This document shows positions 18,381 to 28,086 of a stretch of 62,679 nt of DNA, one piece after another (the stretch's first letter is position 1; each line of letters begins with the position of its first letter). The translations under genes were made by a program, and so were the position numbers. The notes under the pieces are model-generated. The model worked only from the letters and a program-made list of their open reading frames with translations, ran no database searches and was not told the DNA's origin. Source of the stretch: Chlamydiota bacterium (GTDB lineage Bacteria > Chlamydiota > Chlamydiia > Chlamydiales > Simkaniaceae); contig JAJFMH010000033.1 in NCBI GenBank assembly GCA_021772245.1, positions 1 to 62,679 on the forward strand, written 5' to 3'.

Positions 18381-19173
18381 CCGTTTGCATATTTGCGCCC
18401 GTTACTTCGCAAAATCCTGCAACATAGGGAATCAAGTTATTAGCTTTTGATTCGGCTTCCATTTTTCTAGAAAATCCTCCAATGAAATTACTCCACTTGA
18501 ATCGACTTCTCTTAACCTCTCTCATATGATTTGCAAGTTTTGGATGCGAAAAAATATGACCAATAAAACGCATTGGATGTACATGTTCAATTCGATCACC
18601 CGCTTTTTCTAATTCTCTTTTCATAAGCAGTAATCGGTATAGGGCATGCTCACCCATTGATTTAATAATCTTATTGGTATTTGCAACATCAGATTTAGAA
18701 AAATCAAGTGAGTAATACCTATTCATCTCATCTGAGGTAGCGCATTTTAATATATGTACTTGAAAACTATTCTGCACAGCGTGCTCTATGGGAAGAGATT
18801 CATTCTTACTGCTCGAGAGTTTATCCCTTTGCAAAAATTCATGGAATTCATCGTAATGAATAAGCTCAACATCTTTCACATCAGAAAGGGATTTTTTTAA
18901 GTGAAAAAACTCCTCTTTCGATGGACCATACTGCTCCAAATTTTCAATAGCATAAATCGCGCCTTCATAAATTGCGTCTGGCGTTGTAGCAGAATCTGCT
19001 TCAAGTCGATCAGAAATAAGTTTTACCAGCATCTTTTGCATCACTTTTTTCTTTGCTATATCAACGGGGAAACAAGTTTCCAATTGACTTATAGCTGCAT
19101 CAAAATGCTCTGATCCATTAACGATCGAAGAAAACAAAAAGCATATACCTAAAAAAATATATGGCGCTTTCAT
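18322..19173 (-). CDS. Exported protein of unknown function
   Basis: A 283-residue protein with a clear signal peptide (MKAPYIFLGICFLFSSIVNG, probable cleavage near SEH). The mature part is mostly helical and charged, without a family I recognise. One cysteine-containing segment lies near the N-terminus (LETCFPVDIAKKK), and a basic tract HMREVKRSRFKW near residue 222 precedes an Asn/Val-rich end. The ATG is preceded by AGGAGG on the minus strand, an excellent ribosome site. Its 3' end overlaps the convergent glycosyltransferase gene by 59 nt. It is probably periplasmic or secreted; a role in host contact is possible but unproven. Confidence 0.7.
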   Translation of the reverse strand: MKAPYIFLGICFLFSSIVNGSEHFDAAISQLETCFPVDIAKKKVMQKMLVKLISDRLEADSATTPDAIYEGAIYAIENLEQYGPSKEEFFHLKKSLSDVKDVELIHYDEFHEFLQRDKLSSSKNESLPIEHAVQNSFQVHILKCATSDEMNRYYSLDFSKSDVANTNKIIKSMGEHALYRLLLMKRELEKAGDRIEHVHPMRFIGHIFSHPKLANHMREVKRSRFKWSNFIGGFSRKMEAESKANNLIPYVAGFCEVTGANMQTVNHYILRKDWAGLVVHLIP

Positions 19174-19319
19174 AGAACCTCCTAAATACTTTTTTCAAAG
19201 GCGACATTAAACATTGGTATTGAAATCTACGCAACAGAAAAAGCTCTTCTTTACACAAACGCCTTTTCGATAAAAGCTTGATATTCTAAATTAAGGACTT
19301 AGACAAAAGGAAATCTTCG

Positions 19320-20546
19320 ATGCCAACATTTAAAATCGCTGTCAATATCGTAGCGCAGCTGCAAGAACAAGGGCACACAGCCTACTTTGCAGGAGGGTGG
19401 GTTCGAGATTTTTTGATGAATCACCCCTCCGATGATATCGATATAGCAACTTCTGCGTCTATTGAAGACATCGAATCTCTTTTCCCGAAAACGATCCCAG
19501 TTGGGCGTCAATTTGGAATAATTGTTGTTGTTGTTGAAGGACTCTCCTTCGAAGTAGCCACTTTTCGTTCAGACCTAGAATATAAAGATGGTAGAAGACC
19601 TATTGGCTTTAAACCTGCTTGTGAAAAAGAAGACGTAAAAAGAAGAGATTTTACGATTAATGGAATGTTCTATGATCCCATCGAAGAAAAACTTATCGAC
19701 CATTTAGACGGAAAAAAAGATCTCGAGAAAAAAATCATTAAAGCGATTGGAGATCCGGAGCAAAGATTCAAAGAAGATCGCCTTCGAATGATTCGCGCAG
19801 TAAGGTATAGCGCGAGATTTGATTTTGAAATTGAACCAAACACCCTTTCCTGCATTCTAAAACAAAAAAATGACTTATTTCCATCAGTTGCAATCGAGCG
19901 AGTTTGGCAGGAAATTGTCAAAATGGAGAAGTATGTAAACTTTGAAAAAGCCATTTTACTCCTATTTGAGACGGGTTTACTTCATGTGATTTTTCCAAGT
20001 TTTTCTCTTCCAAAAGAAACACTTGAAAGAAGAGTAGGGCGCTTCAGTCATTTTCCAGAAAAAACGCCAACCATTCTTTATATTTTAGAACTCTTTGAAA
20101 AGAGCTCTTTGGAAGAAAAAATTACACTTTGTAAAAAGCTTAAGCTTTCAAAAAAAGATCTTGAATTTGCAACCCATTACCACCACATCCAATCTTTTTT
20201 CCGCCGTTTCCATGCAGCTAATTCCGTTGAAAAAACGTATATATTTGCAAATCCAAATTACTTTTTAAATCTATCGATTTTTTTGGCAAAACAAGCAGAT
20301 ACGGATAAATTAAAACTTGCTGCAGCGCTTCATATGGAATACGAAAAACATAAAATTGCTATTGAACGGATCATTCAGAAAAAGCCCATACTTTCTTCAA
20401 AAGACCTAATTGATGAAGGCATCGTGCCAGGAGAAAAAATGGGCCAGCTTCTAAAAGAAGCTGAGCTAATTGCGATTAACAATAACCTCGTTGATAAAGA
20501 GACAACCCTTCAGATGCTAAAGGCTACGCCTCTTTGGAAAATGTAA
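19320..20546 (+). CDS. CCA tRNA nucleotidyltransferase / poly(A) polymerase family
   Basis: Class II nucleotidyltransferase that adds CCA to tRNA or poly(A) to RNA. The head domain reads YFAGGWVRDFLM (about residues 22-33), DDIDIATSA with the metal-binding D-x-D (about 38-46), and FEVATFRSD. Next come KRRDFTINGMFYDP and the RNA-binding DRLRMIRAVRYSARFDF. The C-terminal 150 residues are helical. Class II CCA-adding enzymes and PAPs cannot be told apart reliably by eye; Chlamydia annotations use pcnB for such genes. This gene ends at the base before the stop codon of the convergent rsbU-like gene. Confidence 0.87.
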   Translation: MPTFKIAVNIVAQLQEQGHTAYFAGGWVRDFLMNHPSDDIDIATSASIEDIESLFPKTIPVGRQFGIIVVVVEGLSFEVATFRSDLEYKDGRRPIGFKPACEKEDVKRRDFTINGMFYDPIEEKLIDHLDGKKDLEKKIIKAIGDPEQRFKEDRLRMIRAVRYSARFDFEIEPNTLSCILKQKNDLFPSVAIERVWQEIVKMEKYVNFEKAILLLFETGLLHVIFPSFSLPKETLERRVGRFSHFPEKTPTILYILELFEKSSLEEKITLCKKLKLSKKDLEFATHYHHIQSFFRRFHAANSVEKTYIFANPNYFLNLSIFLAKQADTDKLKLAAALHMEYEKHKIAIERIIQKKPILSSKDLIDEGIVPGEKMGQLLKEAELIAINNNLVDKETTLQMLKATPLWKM

Positions 20547-22430
20547 TCAGCTATCCATTTTAAGTAGTAGTGTTGTGATATCATCAAACTGCGCCAAGCC
20601 ATTTGTGAAACGATCAATATCGTTATATAGATTCACAATTACATCCTTGGCTTCCAATTCACAGGAGTTATTTAAGAGTTTCTCTACACGTTTGTCGCCA
20701 TACATTTCCATATTTTCGTTATGAGCCTCCACAACACCGTCGGTGAAAAGAAGAAGAAGATCTCCTTTTTCAAGTGTAACTTCATGTAACTGCACATCAG
20801 AAAATAGATCTGCTCCAAAAGCCATTAGATCCGATTGTAGCCGCTCCACTCCCCCATCTTTTCTTCGCAGCATCGGAGGATTGTGCCCACAGTTTACGTA
20901 GCGTAATTTACGAGTTGCTTTATCATATTGTCCCACCCACCCGGTTACAAAACTACCACTGTCTTTTGTATCAGAACAAAACAGGTTATTCGCTTTTTTA
21001 ATTACGTTTGATAAGTTTTGTTCAGTCTTCGAAAAGGCGCGAAGCATGCTACGAAGCGATAGTGAATATAAGCATGCAAAGACCCCCTTTCCTGCAGCGT
21101 CAGCGATTGTAATCTGGAATTTTCCATCATCGACAGCAAAAAGATCATAGAAATCTCCTCCTACCTCTTTTGCTGGCTTGCACCCCTTGCCTAAACTAAA
21201 ACCCATATCTCGTGGGAAATCTTTAGGTAAGAGGGACTGCTGAACACTATGACCGAGCAGAAGCTCTTGCTTTAAGGTCTCCTTTGCCACTTTTTCCGAT
21301 TCAACCTCTTCCATATGTTTGAGAAGAGATGCAATCATCTCGTTGAAACGCTCTCCTAAAATATTTATCTCAAAACCCATTTTATCTTTTGTGAATTTTG
21401 CACTTAAATCCCCATCACCAATTTGTCCCATCACATAGGATAAATGCTTTAAAGGCCTTGCCATGCGCATGGTAATTAGATATGCGCCGCCTCCACCAAA
21501 TATTACAATTAAACCAAGTAAAATGAGGGTGTGGTACAGATATTTTTGAAAATCAAGAAAATTTATCTTTTCAGGCAGATTAACAAGTAATTGCAAATCG
21601 CTATCTTCAAGAGGCAACAAAGTGGCAATGTAACTCTCATCTAAAAAATCAAAGGTAAAGCCCCCTTTGATTTCTTTAACAGGTTTTACTCCAATCACCT
21701 TTTCATCTTGACTAGACACTTGATTCTTTTTCAAACAGCTTCCTACAAGACTTGTCTCATTAGATGCTAAGATAAGGCCTTTCTTTGTAACAAGAGATGT
21801 TTGGACTTTGTAACCAAATTTTTGCCCTATATCGAGTTTATGTATTAAAGCTTTTGATGAAAGAGCTATATTAATACTTCCCACTATATCGCCACTCTCG
21901 TTTCTAAAAAGCTTACTTGCGTAAATGGTTTTTTCAGATCCTTCTAAAAAAATAGTGTGGTCATTTTCTATTGTTTGGTAGTCGCGAACAAGCGCTGTAA
22001 AATTTTCCCCTATCATCTCTGAGTCTGAAGAAGAAATACAAAGATAGGTTCCATCAGTGACCTCTTTTAGTAAAAAAACGGAGCTTATCTCTTCTTGCAC
22101 CGCCACTTTATTAAACAACTCATTTGCATCCTCAATAGAGACAAGAGTACCTTGGGTCTCTTCTTGCTTGAGAAGGGATTCCAAAATTCCAAGAGTTGTA
22201 ATCTCAAAATGAAACATCTGGTTAAATTCTTCGACCTTCCCCCTGCCGAGTAAATTCAAGGAATTAAAATTTTCTTTAACATTCGCCTTATAATCATCAA
22301 AAAAAAGCCAAAGGGCATGAAATACAAGTGGAATTACAAGAAAGATAAGTCCTGCAAGTAATACTCTTGCAGCAAGAGAGCCTTTTAGCCCTTTTGGAGA
22401 AGACTTGCAATTGCTATTTTTTTCTGTCAT
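20547..22430 (-). CDS. rsbU: RsbU-like PP2C serine phosphatase with periplasmic sensor and HAMP domain
   Basis: Membrane phosphatase expected to dephosphorylate an RsbV-type anti-anti-sigma factor and so control RsbW and sigma factor availability. Two membrane spans (about residues 20-45 and 302-325) flank a periplasmic sensor domain of about 260 residues. A HAMP segment (LKHLSYVMGQIGDGDLSAKF) follows, then the SpoIIE/PP2C domain with KEVGGDFYDLF, ADAAGKGVFACL and LFTDGVVEAHN, which hold the metal-binding aspartates. The start chosen is ATG 22430 (MTEKNSN); an in-frame ATG 24 nt upstream would collide with the divergent methyltransferase start. Chlamydial RsbU is reported to sense a TCA-cycle acid; whether this one does is open. 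Confidence 0.88.
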   Translation of the reverse strand: MTEKNSNCKSSPKGLKGSLAARVLLAGLIFLVIPLVFHALWLFFDDYKANVKENFNSLNLLGRGKVEEFNQMFHFEITTLGILESLLKQEETQGTLVSIEDANELFNKVAVQEEISSVFLLKEVTDGTYLCISSSDSEMIGENFTALVRDYQTIENDHTIFLEGSEKTIYASKLFRNESGDIVGSINIALSSKALIHKLDIGQKFGYKVQTSLVTKKGLILASNETSLVGSCLKKNQVSSQDEKVIGVKPVKEIKGGFTFDFLDESYIATLLPLEDSDLQLLVNLPEKINFLDFQKYLYHTLILLGLIVIFGGGGAYLITMRMARPLKHLSYVMGQIGDGDLSAKFTKDKMGFEINILGERFNEMIASLLKHMEEVESEKVAKETLKQELLLGHSVQQSLLPKDFPRDMGFSLGKGCKPAKEVGGDFYDLFAVDDGKFQITIADAAGKGVFACLYSLSLRSMLRAFSKTEQNLSNVIKKANNLFCSDTKDSGSFVTGWVGQYDKATRKLRYVNCGHNPPMLRRKDGGVERLQSDLMAFGADLFSDVQLHEVTLEKGDLLLLFTDGVVEAHNENMEMYGDKRVEKLLNNSCELEAKDVIVNLYNDIDRFTNGLAQFDDITTLLLKMDS

Positions 22431-22459
22431 GATACGTCTTTGATCACATTCCATTGTTT

Positions 22460-23197
22460 ATGAAAGAAATTACAAGCCTTAAACATCCTATTGTCAAACA
22501 CTTAGTAAAACTAAGACAGGACAAACGATATCGCAGCGAGCAACAAAAAGCGGTTATTACCTCTTTAAAAGTAATTAAAGAAATTAGCGCCTTATTTCCT
22601 CTCATAACACTTGTGCAAAATAAAATCCTAGATCCAAAATACACATTAAACAGCGCTGAGTTAATTACAACAACAGATGAGATTATCAAAAAAATTACAG
22701 GGCTTAAAAATCCAGAAGGAATAGCTGCAGAAATTGAGCTTCCGCCCATGCAGGATTTATCCAATAAATCCCCTATTCTGATTTTAGATAAGATTGGAGA
22801 TCCTGGAAATATGGGCACTCTTTTTCGCTCCGCCCTTGCCTTTGGTTTTAAGGGAGTATTTATTACCGATTCCAGTGTGGATCCTTTTCATGAAAAAGTC
22901 ATTAGCGCCTCTAGAGGCGCTGTATTTCAGATTCCGATTGCTGTAGGCTCACTTATAGACGTTAAGAAACTTTGCTCCAACTACCACGTTCTTGTTGCGG
23001 ATCTCAAAGGCAAATCTATTGCAGATATTGACATCCATGAAAAAATAGCTCTGGTTCTAGGAAGTGAGTCACATGGCCCAAATTCTTTTTTTACTGAGCA
23101 ATTTACTGCTGTAACCATTCCTATGGAAAAGACAGAGTCACTCAATGTCGCAGTAGCTGGATCCATTATAATGCATACCATGCGAGAAAAATTATGA
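22460..23197 (+). CDS. SpoU/TrmH-family RNA 2'-O-methyltransferase
   Basis: SPOUT-class enzyme that methylates ribose 2'-OH in rRNA or tRNA with S-adenosylmethionine. The small N-terminal substrate-binding domain (about 1-95) is followed by the three knot motifs: LILDKIGDPGNMGTLFRSA (about 107-125), ALVLGSESHGPN (about 195-206) and IPMEKTESLNVAVAGSIIM (about 217-235). It is 245 residues from ATG 22460. The target base is not predictable. The stop overlaps the rsgA ATG, so methylation and ribosome maturation genes are coupled. Its start lies only 29 bp from the divergent rsbU-like start. Confidence 0.9.
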   Translation: MKEITSLKHPIVKHLVKLRQDKRYRSEQQKAVITSLKVIKEISALFPLITLVQNKILDPKYTLNSAELITTTDEIIKKITGLKNPEGIAAEIELPPMQDLSNKSPILILDKIGDPGNMGTLFRSALAFGFKGVFITDSSVDPFHEKVISASRGAVFQIPIAVGSLIDVKKLCSNYHVLVADLKGKSIADIDIHEKIALVLGSESHGPNSFFTEQFTAVTIPMEKTESLNVAVAGSIIMHTMREKL

Positions 23198-24303
23198 CAC
23201 AACATGACGATAGCGATTATTACGAAGAAAAGTTTTCTCCTACAAGAAAAGAGCATCGAAAAGAAAAAAAACTTGCCTCTTCTAAAGATCGCTCCAAATA
23301 TAAAAAGACAGATAAACCAAAAAATTTGCCGACCCAAGATTTTTCTTCTCTTCCCAAAGGGAGAGTAATTGCCATTAGCAAAGAAGCTATTATTGTCTCA
23401 CACGATCATAAAACCTACTCTTGTACTCTGCGAGGGCTCTTAAAAAAAGAGCGTAATAAACAAAAAAACCTCATCACTATTGGAGATTTTGTTCGATTCG
23501 AACCATCAGGTATAGATCAAGGCGTAATTGCTCATATCGAAGAGCGTAAATCAATTCTTTCTCGAAGAGAAAATCTTCATCGAAGAAAAGAGCAAATGAT
23601 TGCGGTAAACATCGATCAAGTCCTCATTGTAGTAACGCCCTATATGCCAAGACTTAAGCCAGCTCTTATTGATCGATATATCATTGCAGCCATTCGTGGT
23701 AACATGAAACCTGTAATTATTTTTAATAAAGTAGATCTTATCGAAAATCCTCCAACAAGTTGGCATGCAGATGACATCGAAAAAGAAAAAGCTTTAATTG
23801 ATCTTTTTTTAGAAACCTACTCGAAATTAGAAATTCCAATACTTCTTTCCTCTTCTTTAAAAAAAGAAGGAATCGAAGCAATTAAACAAATAATGGACGG
23901 CAAAACATCCGTATTTTCAGGTCAATCAGGCGTTGGAAAAACCTCACTCATCAACAACTGTTGTAACTTAGATCTAGATACTAAAGAAGTGATCTCTAAA
24001 ACAAGAAAAGGGGCTCACTCTACCTCTTCTTCTATTTTACTCCCTGTTGAAAAAGATGGGTTTTGTATCGATACACCCGGTATTAAAAGCTTTGATTTAT
24101 GGGACATTACCCCAGAAGACATTCAAATCTACTATGATGAATTTACGCCCTTTATTCAGGATTGTAAATTTCCAAATTGTATGCATCTCCATGAGCCAGG
24201 CTGCAGAGTCAAAAAAGCTGTAGATGAGAAGCAGATTTCACAACTCAGATATAATTCCTACTGCACTCTTGTAAAGGGTGATTTTGTAAATGAATGGGAA
24301 TAA
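23194..24303 (+). CDS. rsgA: Ribosome small subunit-dependent GTPase RsgA
   Basis: Circularly permuted GTPase that helps the 30S subunit mature. A charged N-terminal extension of about 50 residues (many Lys/Asp/Glu) precedes the OB fold. The GTPase motifs come in permuted order: NKVDLIEN (G4, about 171-178), SSSLKKEG (G5), GQSGVGKTSLIN (G1, about 246-257) and DTPGIKSFDLW (G3). The zinc site CKFPNCMHLHEPGC (about 327-340) is complete. The 369-residue length is long for RsgA because of the extension. It is co-translated with the upstream methyltransferase. Confidence 0.95.
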   Translation: MTQHDDSDYYEEKFSPTRKEHRKEKKLASSKDRSKYKKTDKPKNLPTQDFSSLPKGRVIAISKEAIIVSHDHKTYSCTLRGLLKKERNKQKNLITIGDFVRFEPSGIDQGVIAHIEERKSILSRRENLHRRKEQMIAVNIDQVLIVVTPYMPRLKPALIDRYIIAAIRGNMKPVIIFNKVDLIENPPTSWHADDIEKEKALIDLFLETYSKLEIPILLSSSLKKEGIEAIKQIMDGKTSVFSGQSGVGKTSLINNCCNLDLDTKEVISKTRKGAHSTSSSILLPVEKDGFCIDTPGIKSFDLWDITPEDIQIYYDEFTPFIQDCKFPNCMHLHEPGCRVKKAVDEKQISQLRYNSYCTLVKGDFVNEWE

Positions 24304-24318
24304 ATCCTGAAATTTCTT

Positions 24319-24346
24319 TTGATACATTTATCTAACTGTGTGTTAT
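24319..24346 (+). promoter_or_regulatory. Possible promoter of eno
   Basis: TTGATA (24319-24324), a 16-bp spacer and TGTTAT (24341-24346) lie about 35 bp before the eno ATG. The -10 matches the consensus at four of six positions only. Confidence 0.35.
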
Positions 24347-24379
24347 GTGTAACCTAAACAAGCATCATAGGGGTAAATC

Positions 24380-25633
24380 ATGACATCAATCGTAAATATT
24401 CATGGACTCGAAATATTAGACTCCAGAGGCAACCCAACTGTAAAGGTATTTGTAGCTCTTAAAGATGGAACGATTGGATCTGCATGCGCACCGTCTGGGG
24501 CATCTACGGGGGAGCATGAAGCTGTAGAGCTTCGAGATAAAGATCCTAAACGATATCTAGGAAAAGGAACCCTCACAGCTGTTGAAAATGTCAATACCAC
24601 TATAAAAAAAGCCCTTCTCGGTAAAGACGCCCTCAACCAAAAAAATATCGACCAACACTTAATCGATGCTGATGGCACTAAAAACAAGAGTAAACTTGGT
24701 GCAAATGCCATTATTGCAACTTCACTTGCTGTTTGCAAAGCAGCGTCTCTCTCTCAAAAAAAACCTCTTTATACACTTCTTGGAAGCGCCCCCTATGAGT
24801 TACCTGTTCCTATGATGAATATCATAAATGGTGGAGCCCATGCAGACAATTTTCTCGATTTTCAAGAGTTCATGATCCGTCCTGTTGGACCAAAAACTTT
24901 CCGAGAAAAACTTCGTTGCGGCGCAGAAATTTTCCACGCATTAAAGGCTCTTCTTCATGAAAAAAATCATGTTACAGCAGTTGGCGATGAAGGGGGATTT
25001 GCGCCTATGTTTGCATCGAATGAAGAAGCGCTAGACTATATCATGCTTGCCATAGAAAAGGCCGGTTACAAGCCTAAAGAAGACGTCACAATAGCCCTCG
25101 ATGCTGCGGCTTCTGAGTTCTATGACAAGCCTTCAAAAAAATATATCGAAAAAAAGAAAAAACTTAAAAAAATGCCTTTTGTTGAAAGAACTTATGAAGA
25201 ATTAACAGATTACTTTTTCGATCTTTGCAAAAAATACCCCATCGATTCTATTGAAGATCCTTTGGATGAAAATGATTGGGAAGGCTGGGCCCATCTCACT
25301 GAAAAGCTAAAGCATATCCAAATCGTAGGTGATGATCTATTTGTTACCAATAAGGATTTCTTACAAAGAGGAATCAATGAAAAAGTTGCCAATGCGATTT
25401 TGATCAAATTTAATCAAATTGGAACTCTTAGTGAAACTCTTGAAACAATTGCTCTTGCTAAAGCCAATAACTACAAAACCATTATCTCTCATAGATCCGG
25501 AGAAACAGAAGATACTTTTATTGCAGACTTAGCAGTTGGAGCGAACGCCCTTCAGATTAAAACAGGATCTCTTTCTAGATCTGATAGGGTTGCTAAATAC
25601 AATCGGCTTCTTGAGATTGAGGAATTATTGTGA
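24380..25633 (+). CDS. eno: Enolase
   Basis: Glycolytic enzyme for 2-phosphoglycerate to phosphoenolpyruvate. The 417 residues show the N-terminal [15 protein letters not shown], the flexible catalytic loop [15 protein letters not shown] (about 38-52), GDEGGFAP (about 208-215), [13 protein letters not shown] (about 290-302) with metal ligands, GDDLFVTN with an Asp ligand, and the signature [14 protein letters not shown], then SHRSGETED. All catalytic positions are present. The chlamydial eno-rsbU neighbourhood is partly kept here, with rsgA and a SpoU methyltransferase between the two genes. Confidence 0.97.
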   Translation: MTSIVNIHGLEILDSRGNPTVKVFVALKDGTIGSACAPSGASTGEHEAVELRDKDPKRYLGKGTLTAVENVNTTIKKALLGKDALNQKNIDQHLIDADGTKNKSKLGANAIIATSLAVCKAASLSQKKPLYTLLGSAPYELPVPMMNIINGGAHADNFLDFQEFMIRPVGPKTFREKLRCGAEIFHALKALLHEKNHVTAVGDEGGFAPMFASNEEALDYIMLAIEKAGYKPKEDVTIALDAAASEFYDKPSKKYIEKKKKLKKMPFVERTYEELTDYFFDLCKKYPIDSIEDPLDENDWEGWAHLTEKLKHIQIVGDDLFVTNKDFLQRGINEKVANAILIKFNQIGTLSETLETIALAKANNYKTIISHRSGETEDTFIADLAVGANALQIKTGSLSRSDRVAKYNRLLEIEELL

Positions 25634-25824
25634 CAAAATTCTAGCTTTTTTAGTTTGTAATACCCATCGCAACGAAAGAATCGGGTTATTCACAACTACT
25701 TTTGAAGGCGCTTCTGGATTTTATCTTAGTACACGACAAAAAAATAATTCGGTGAAAAAAAATCATTAATAGAGTAGCTCTCGGTAAATATTTTCCATAT
25801 TTAAGTCTAAATGTGAGCCTGAAT

Positions 25825-25910
25825 TTAAGGCGCCCGGAAATACCGATTCAATTGCTTCAGTCAAGCCTTTTAGCCCATCAACACAGACTCTTTTCCTCTT
25901 CTTGATTTGC
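25825..25910 (-). pseudogene. Decayed IS256-type transposase fragment
   Basis: Within the 370-bp gap between eno and glgC the minus strand encodes KKRKRVCVDGLKGLTEAIES followed by VFPGA. This matches the conserved core of IS256-family transposases, usually of the form VDGLKGFPEAIEAVFP. Only some 25-30 residues match; both flanks lose the homology and run into stops, and no terminal repeats are visible. It is a remnant of a past insertion sequence. The remaining part of the gap (25634-25820) is AT-rich and unrecognised. Confidence 0.6.
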
Positions 25911-25948
25911 GATGTGCACACAAAATAACAAACAATTAATTTTTGTTG

Positions 25949-25992
25949 ATAGTTATTAATAATTATATTAACAGGAGATTATTAATAACTAT
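25949..25992. promoter_or_regulatory. Perfect 15-bp inverted repeat upstream of glgC
   Basis: ATAGTTATTAATAAT (25949-25963) and ATTATTAATAACTAT (25978-25992) are exact reverse complements around a 14-base loop containing AACAGGAG. The right arm ends 11 bp before the glgC ATG. It may be an operator or an mRNA stem-loop, or a trace of the nearby mobile element. Confidence 0.5.
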
Positions 25993-26003
25993 TTGCAAAT
26001 TAA

Positions 26004-27287
26004 ATGAACTATCATCGAAAAAAGGCGGCTTTAGTTGATAAAGTGGCTTGTTTTATACTTGCTGGAGGAGAAGGGACACGGCTGTTTCCTTTAACTAAGA
26101 AAAAATGCAAACCTGCGGTTACCTTTGGAGGGCACTATCGATTAATCGATGTTCCAATTTCTAACTCATTAAATGCTAAGCTCTCTCATATTTTTGTAGT
26201 ATCACAACACTTCTCCTCAGACCTCAATCGATATATTCGCAAAACCTATCCTCTGGACACCTTTCAAGGTGCGCATATTGAGCTTTTAACCCCCAGCGAC
26301 ACTCCTAAAAAAAGCTGGTACAAGGGGACAGCAGATGCAATTAGAAAAAATATTGATCACCTTGAATCTTCTTCCATCGAATATGTTCTAATTTTATCTG
26401 GAGACCAGCTTTATAATATGGATTTAGAGGCTATGGTTCAATTTGCAAAAGAGAAAAAAGCAAATCTAGTTATAGCGTCGCTAGTTGTAGAAAAAACAGA
26501 TGCAAAACGCATGGGACTTTTAAAAATTGACTCTGATGAGAAAATTGTAGATTTTTACGAAAAGCCCACCACCAACTCTCTTTTACAAAAATTTGAAGTA
26601 GATGCAAAAACCCTCCATGAGAAGAAAATTACTACAGAAAGCCCTTCCTACTTAGGTTCAATGGGAATCTATGTGTTTAAGAAGGAAGTTTTACTTTCTA
26701 TATTAAAAGAAGATACTGGGGATGATTTTGGGAAACATATTATTCCTCATCAAATTGAAAAGGGTGGATGCTTTTCTTATATCTATAATGGGTATTGGGA
26801 AGATATTGGAACCGTTCAATCCTATTACGATGCAAACCTAGCACTTACCACTAATACACTGGGCCTAAATCTCAATAATGAAGATTCCCCTATCTATAGT
26901 AATCATCCTATGCTTCCATCTCCTAGATTTATTAATACATATGTCAAAGACTCAATCATTGGAGATGGTTCTATTATCGAAGCCAAAGAGGTAAATCATT
27001 CTCTACTTGGACCTAGATGTTTGGTTGGTAAAAACTCGATTATTAGGGATTCTATTATCATCGGGAATGAAAAAGGGGATGACCTCTTGCAAAAAGAGAA
27101 GTATGGGATTGGAAAAAATTGCATGATTGAAAAAGCCATTATCGATGAGAACACACTTATTGGTGACAACGTCTCTCTTACCAATAAACAAAACTTGCAA
27201 AAGTATGATGGGGATGGAGTGTATGTCCGAGATGGTATTATCATTGTCACATCGGGCACGAAACTTGCAAACGGCTTTACCCTTTAA
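26004..27287 (+). CDS. glgC: Glucose-1-phosphate adenylyltransferase (ADP-glucose pyrophosphorylase)
   Basis: Makes ADP-glucose for glycogen synthesis. The 427 residues start with FILAGGEGTRLFPLTKKKCK (about 17-36), continue with KPAVTFGGHYRLIDVPISN and GTADAIRKN (catalytic region), then ILSGDQLYNMD with the metal-binding Asp, and GYWEDIGTVQSYYDANL (about 264-280). The C-terminal left-handed beta helix is shown by hexapeptide-like repeats (IIGDGSIIEA, LIGDNVSL). Chlamydiae store glycogen, and a glgC next to a phosphoesterase gene agrees with the chlamydial order as I recall it. The start follows a perfect inverted repeat. Confidence 0.95.
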   Translation: MNYHRKKAALVDKVACFILAGGEGTRLFPLTKKKCKPAVTFGGHYRLIDVPISNSLNAKLSHIFVVSQHFSSDLNRYIRKTYPLDTFQGAHIELLTPSDTPKKSWYKGTADAIRKNIDHLESSSIEYVLILSGDQLYNMDLEAMVQFAKEKKANLVIASLVVEKTDAKRMGLLKIDSDEKIVDFYEKPTTNSLLQKFEVDAKTLHEKKITTESPSYLGSMGIYVFKKEVLLSILKEDTGDDFGKHIIPHQIEKGGCFSYIYNGYWEDIGTVQSYYDANLALTTNTLGLNLNNEDSPIYSNHPMLPSPRFINTYVKDSIIGDGSIIEAKEVNHSLLGPRCLVGKNSIIRDSIIIGNEKGDDLLQKEKYGIGKNCMIEKAIIDENTLIGDNVSLTNKQNLQKYDGDGVYVRDGIIIVTSGTKLANGFTL

Positions 27288-27330
27288 AATCCTTGCGCTA
27301 TGATCTAAATCATTGAACAAAGGAAATCAT

Positions 27331-28086
27331 ATGCAAATCTTTGCTCTTGGAGACCCTCACCTCTCATTTGGGATTGATGGAAAAAGCATGGAAGTGTTTG
27401 GACCCTCATGGAAAAATTTTTCGTCTAGAATAAAAGAGAATTGGATCAAACATGTGACAGATGAAGATATTGTTTTACTCCCGGGTGATATTTCATGGGG
27501 AAAATCATGGGATGAGGCTCTTGTCGATCTGCGCTGGATAGACTCACTTCCAGGTCAAAAAGTAATTAGTAAAGGCAACCATGATTATTGGTGGCAATCC
27601 AAAACCAAAATGGCATCAGCTGGACTTACATCTACACATTTTATATGCAACGACGCGATAACTATCAAAAATATTACGATTGGTGGAACAAGACTTTGGG
27701 ATAGCACAGAATATAACTTTGAACCCTTTATCGATTTCAAAGACAATCCTAAAGTGAGAAAAAAAACCGCGGAAGAAAGGCAAAAAGAGATCGATAATAT
27801 CCCAAAAATCTTTGATAAAGAGCTACATAGATTGCGCCTGAGCCTTGAGAAATTAGATCCCAATGCAACCATTCGCATTGCCATGACTCACTACCCCCCA
27901 ATTAGTGCAGACTTGGATGACTCACTTACCTCAAAACTTCTAGAAGAGTTCAACATTGATATCTGTGTATTCGGACACTTGCATAATGTAAAACCAAATG
28001 CATTGCCCTTCGGTGAAAAAAATGGAGTGCGATACATTTTTACTGCAAGTGACTACCTGCAGTTTATACCTCTTCGTATTTACTGA
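27331..28086 (+). CDS. Calcineurin-like metallophosphoesterase
   Basis: Dinuclear-metal phosphoesterase of unknown substrate. The motifs are in order: GDPHLSFG (here D-P-H in place of D-x-H; residues 7-14), LLPGDISWG (about 51-59), SKGNHDYWW (about 80-88), MTHYPPIS (about 183-190) and VFGHLHN (about 213-219), so all metal ligands are present. The start is ATG 27331 with AAAGGA in front; an in-frame TTG 18 nt upstream is less likely. It ends overlapping the convergent gene by 7 nt. It follows glgC by 43 bp on the same strand, so they may be co-expressed. Confidence 0.88.
   Translation: MQIFALGDPHLSFGIDGKSMEVFGPSWKNFSSRIKENWIKHVTDEDIVLLPGDISWGKSWDEALVDLRWIDSLPGQKVISKGNHDYWWQSKTKMASAGLTSTHFICNDAITIKNITIGGTRLWDSTEYNFEPFIDFKDNPKVRKKTAEERQKEIDNIPKIFDKELHRLRLSLEKLDPNATIRIAMTHYPPISADLDDSLTSKLLEEFNIDICVFGHLHNVKPNALPFGEKNGVRYIFTASDYLQFIPLRIY

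Noticed and set aside
25536-25769. 77-codon plus-strand frame over the eno 3' end
   Set aside because: Most of it is out-of-frame eno; the remainder has no start, no ribosome site and no recognised family.
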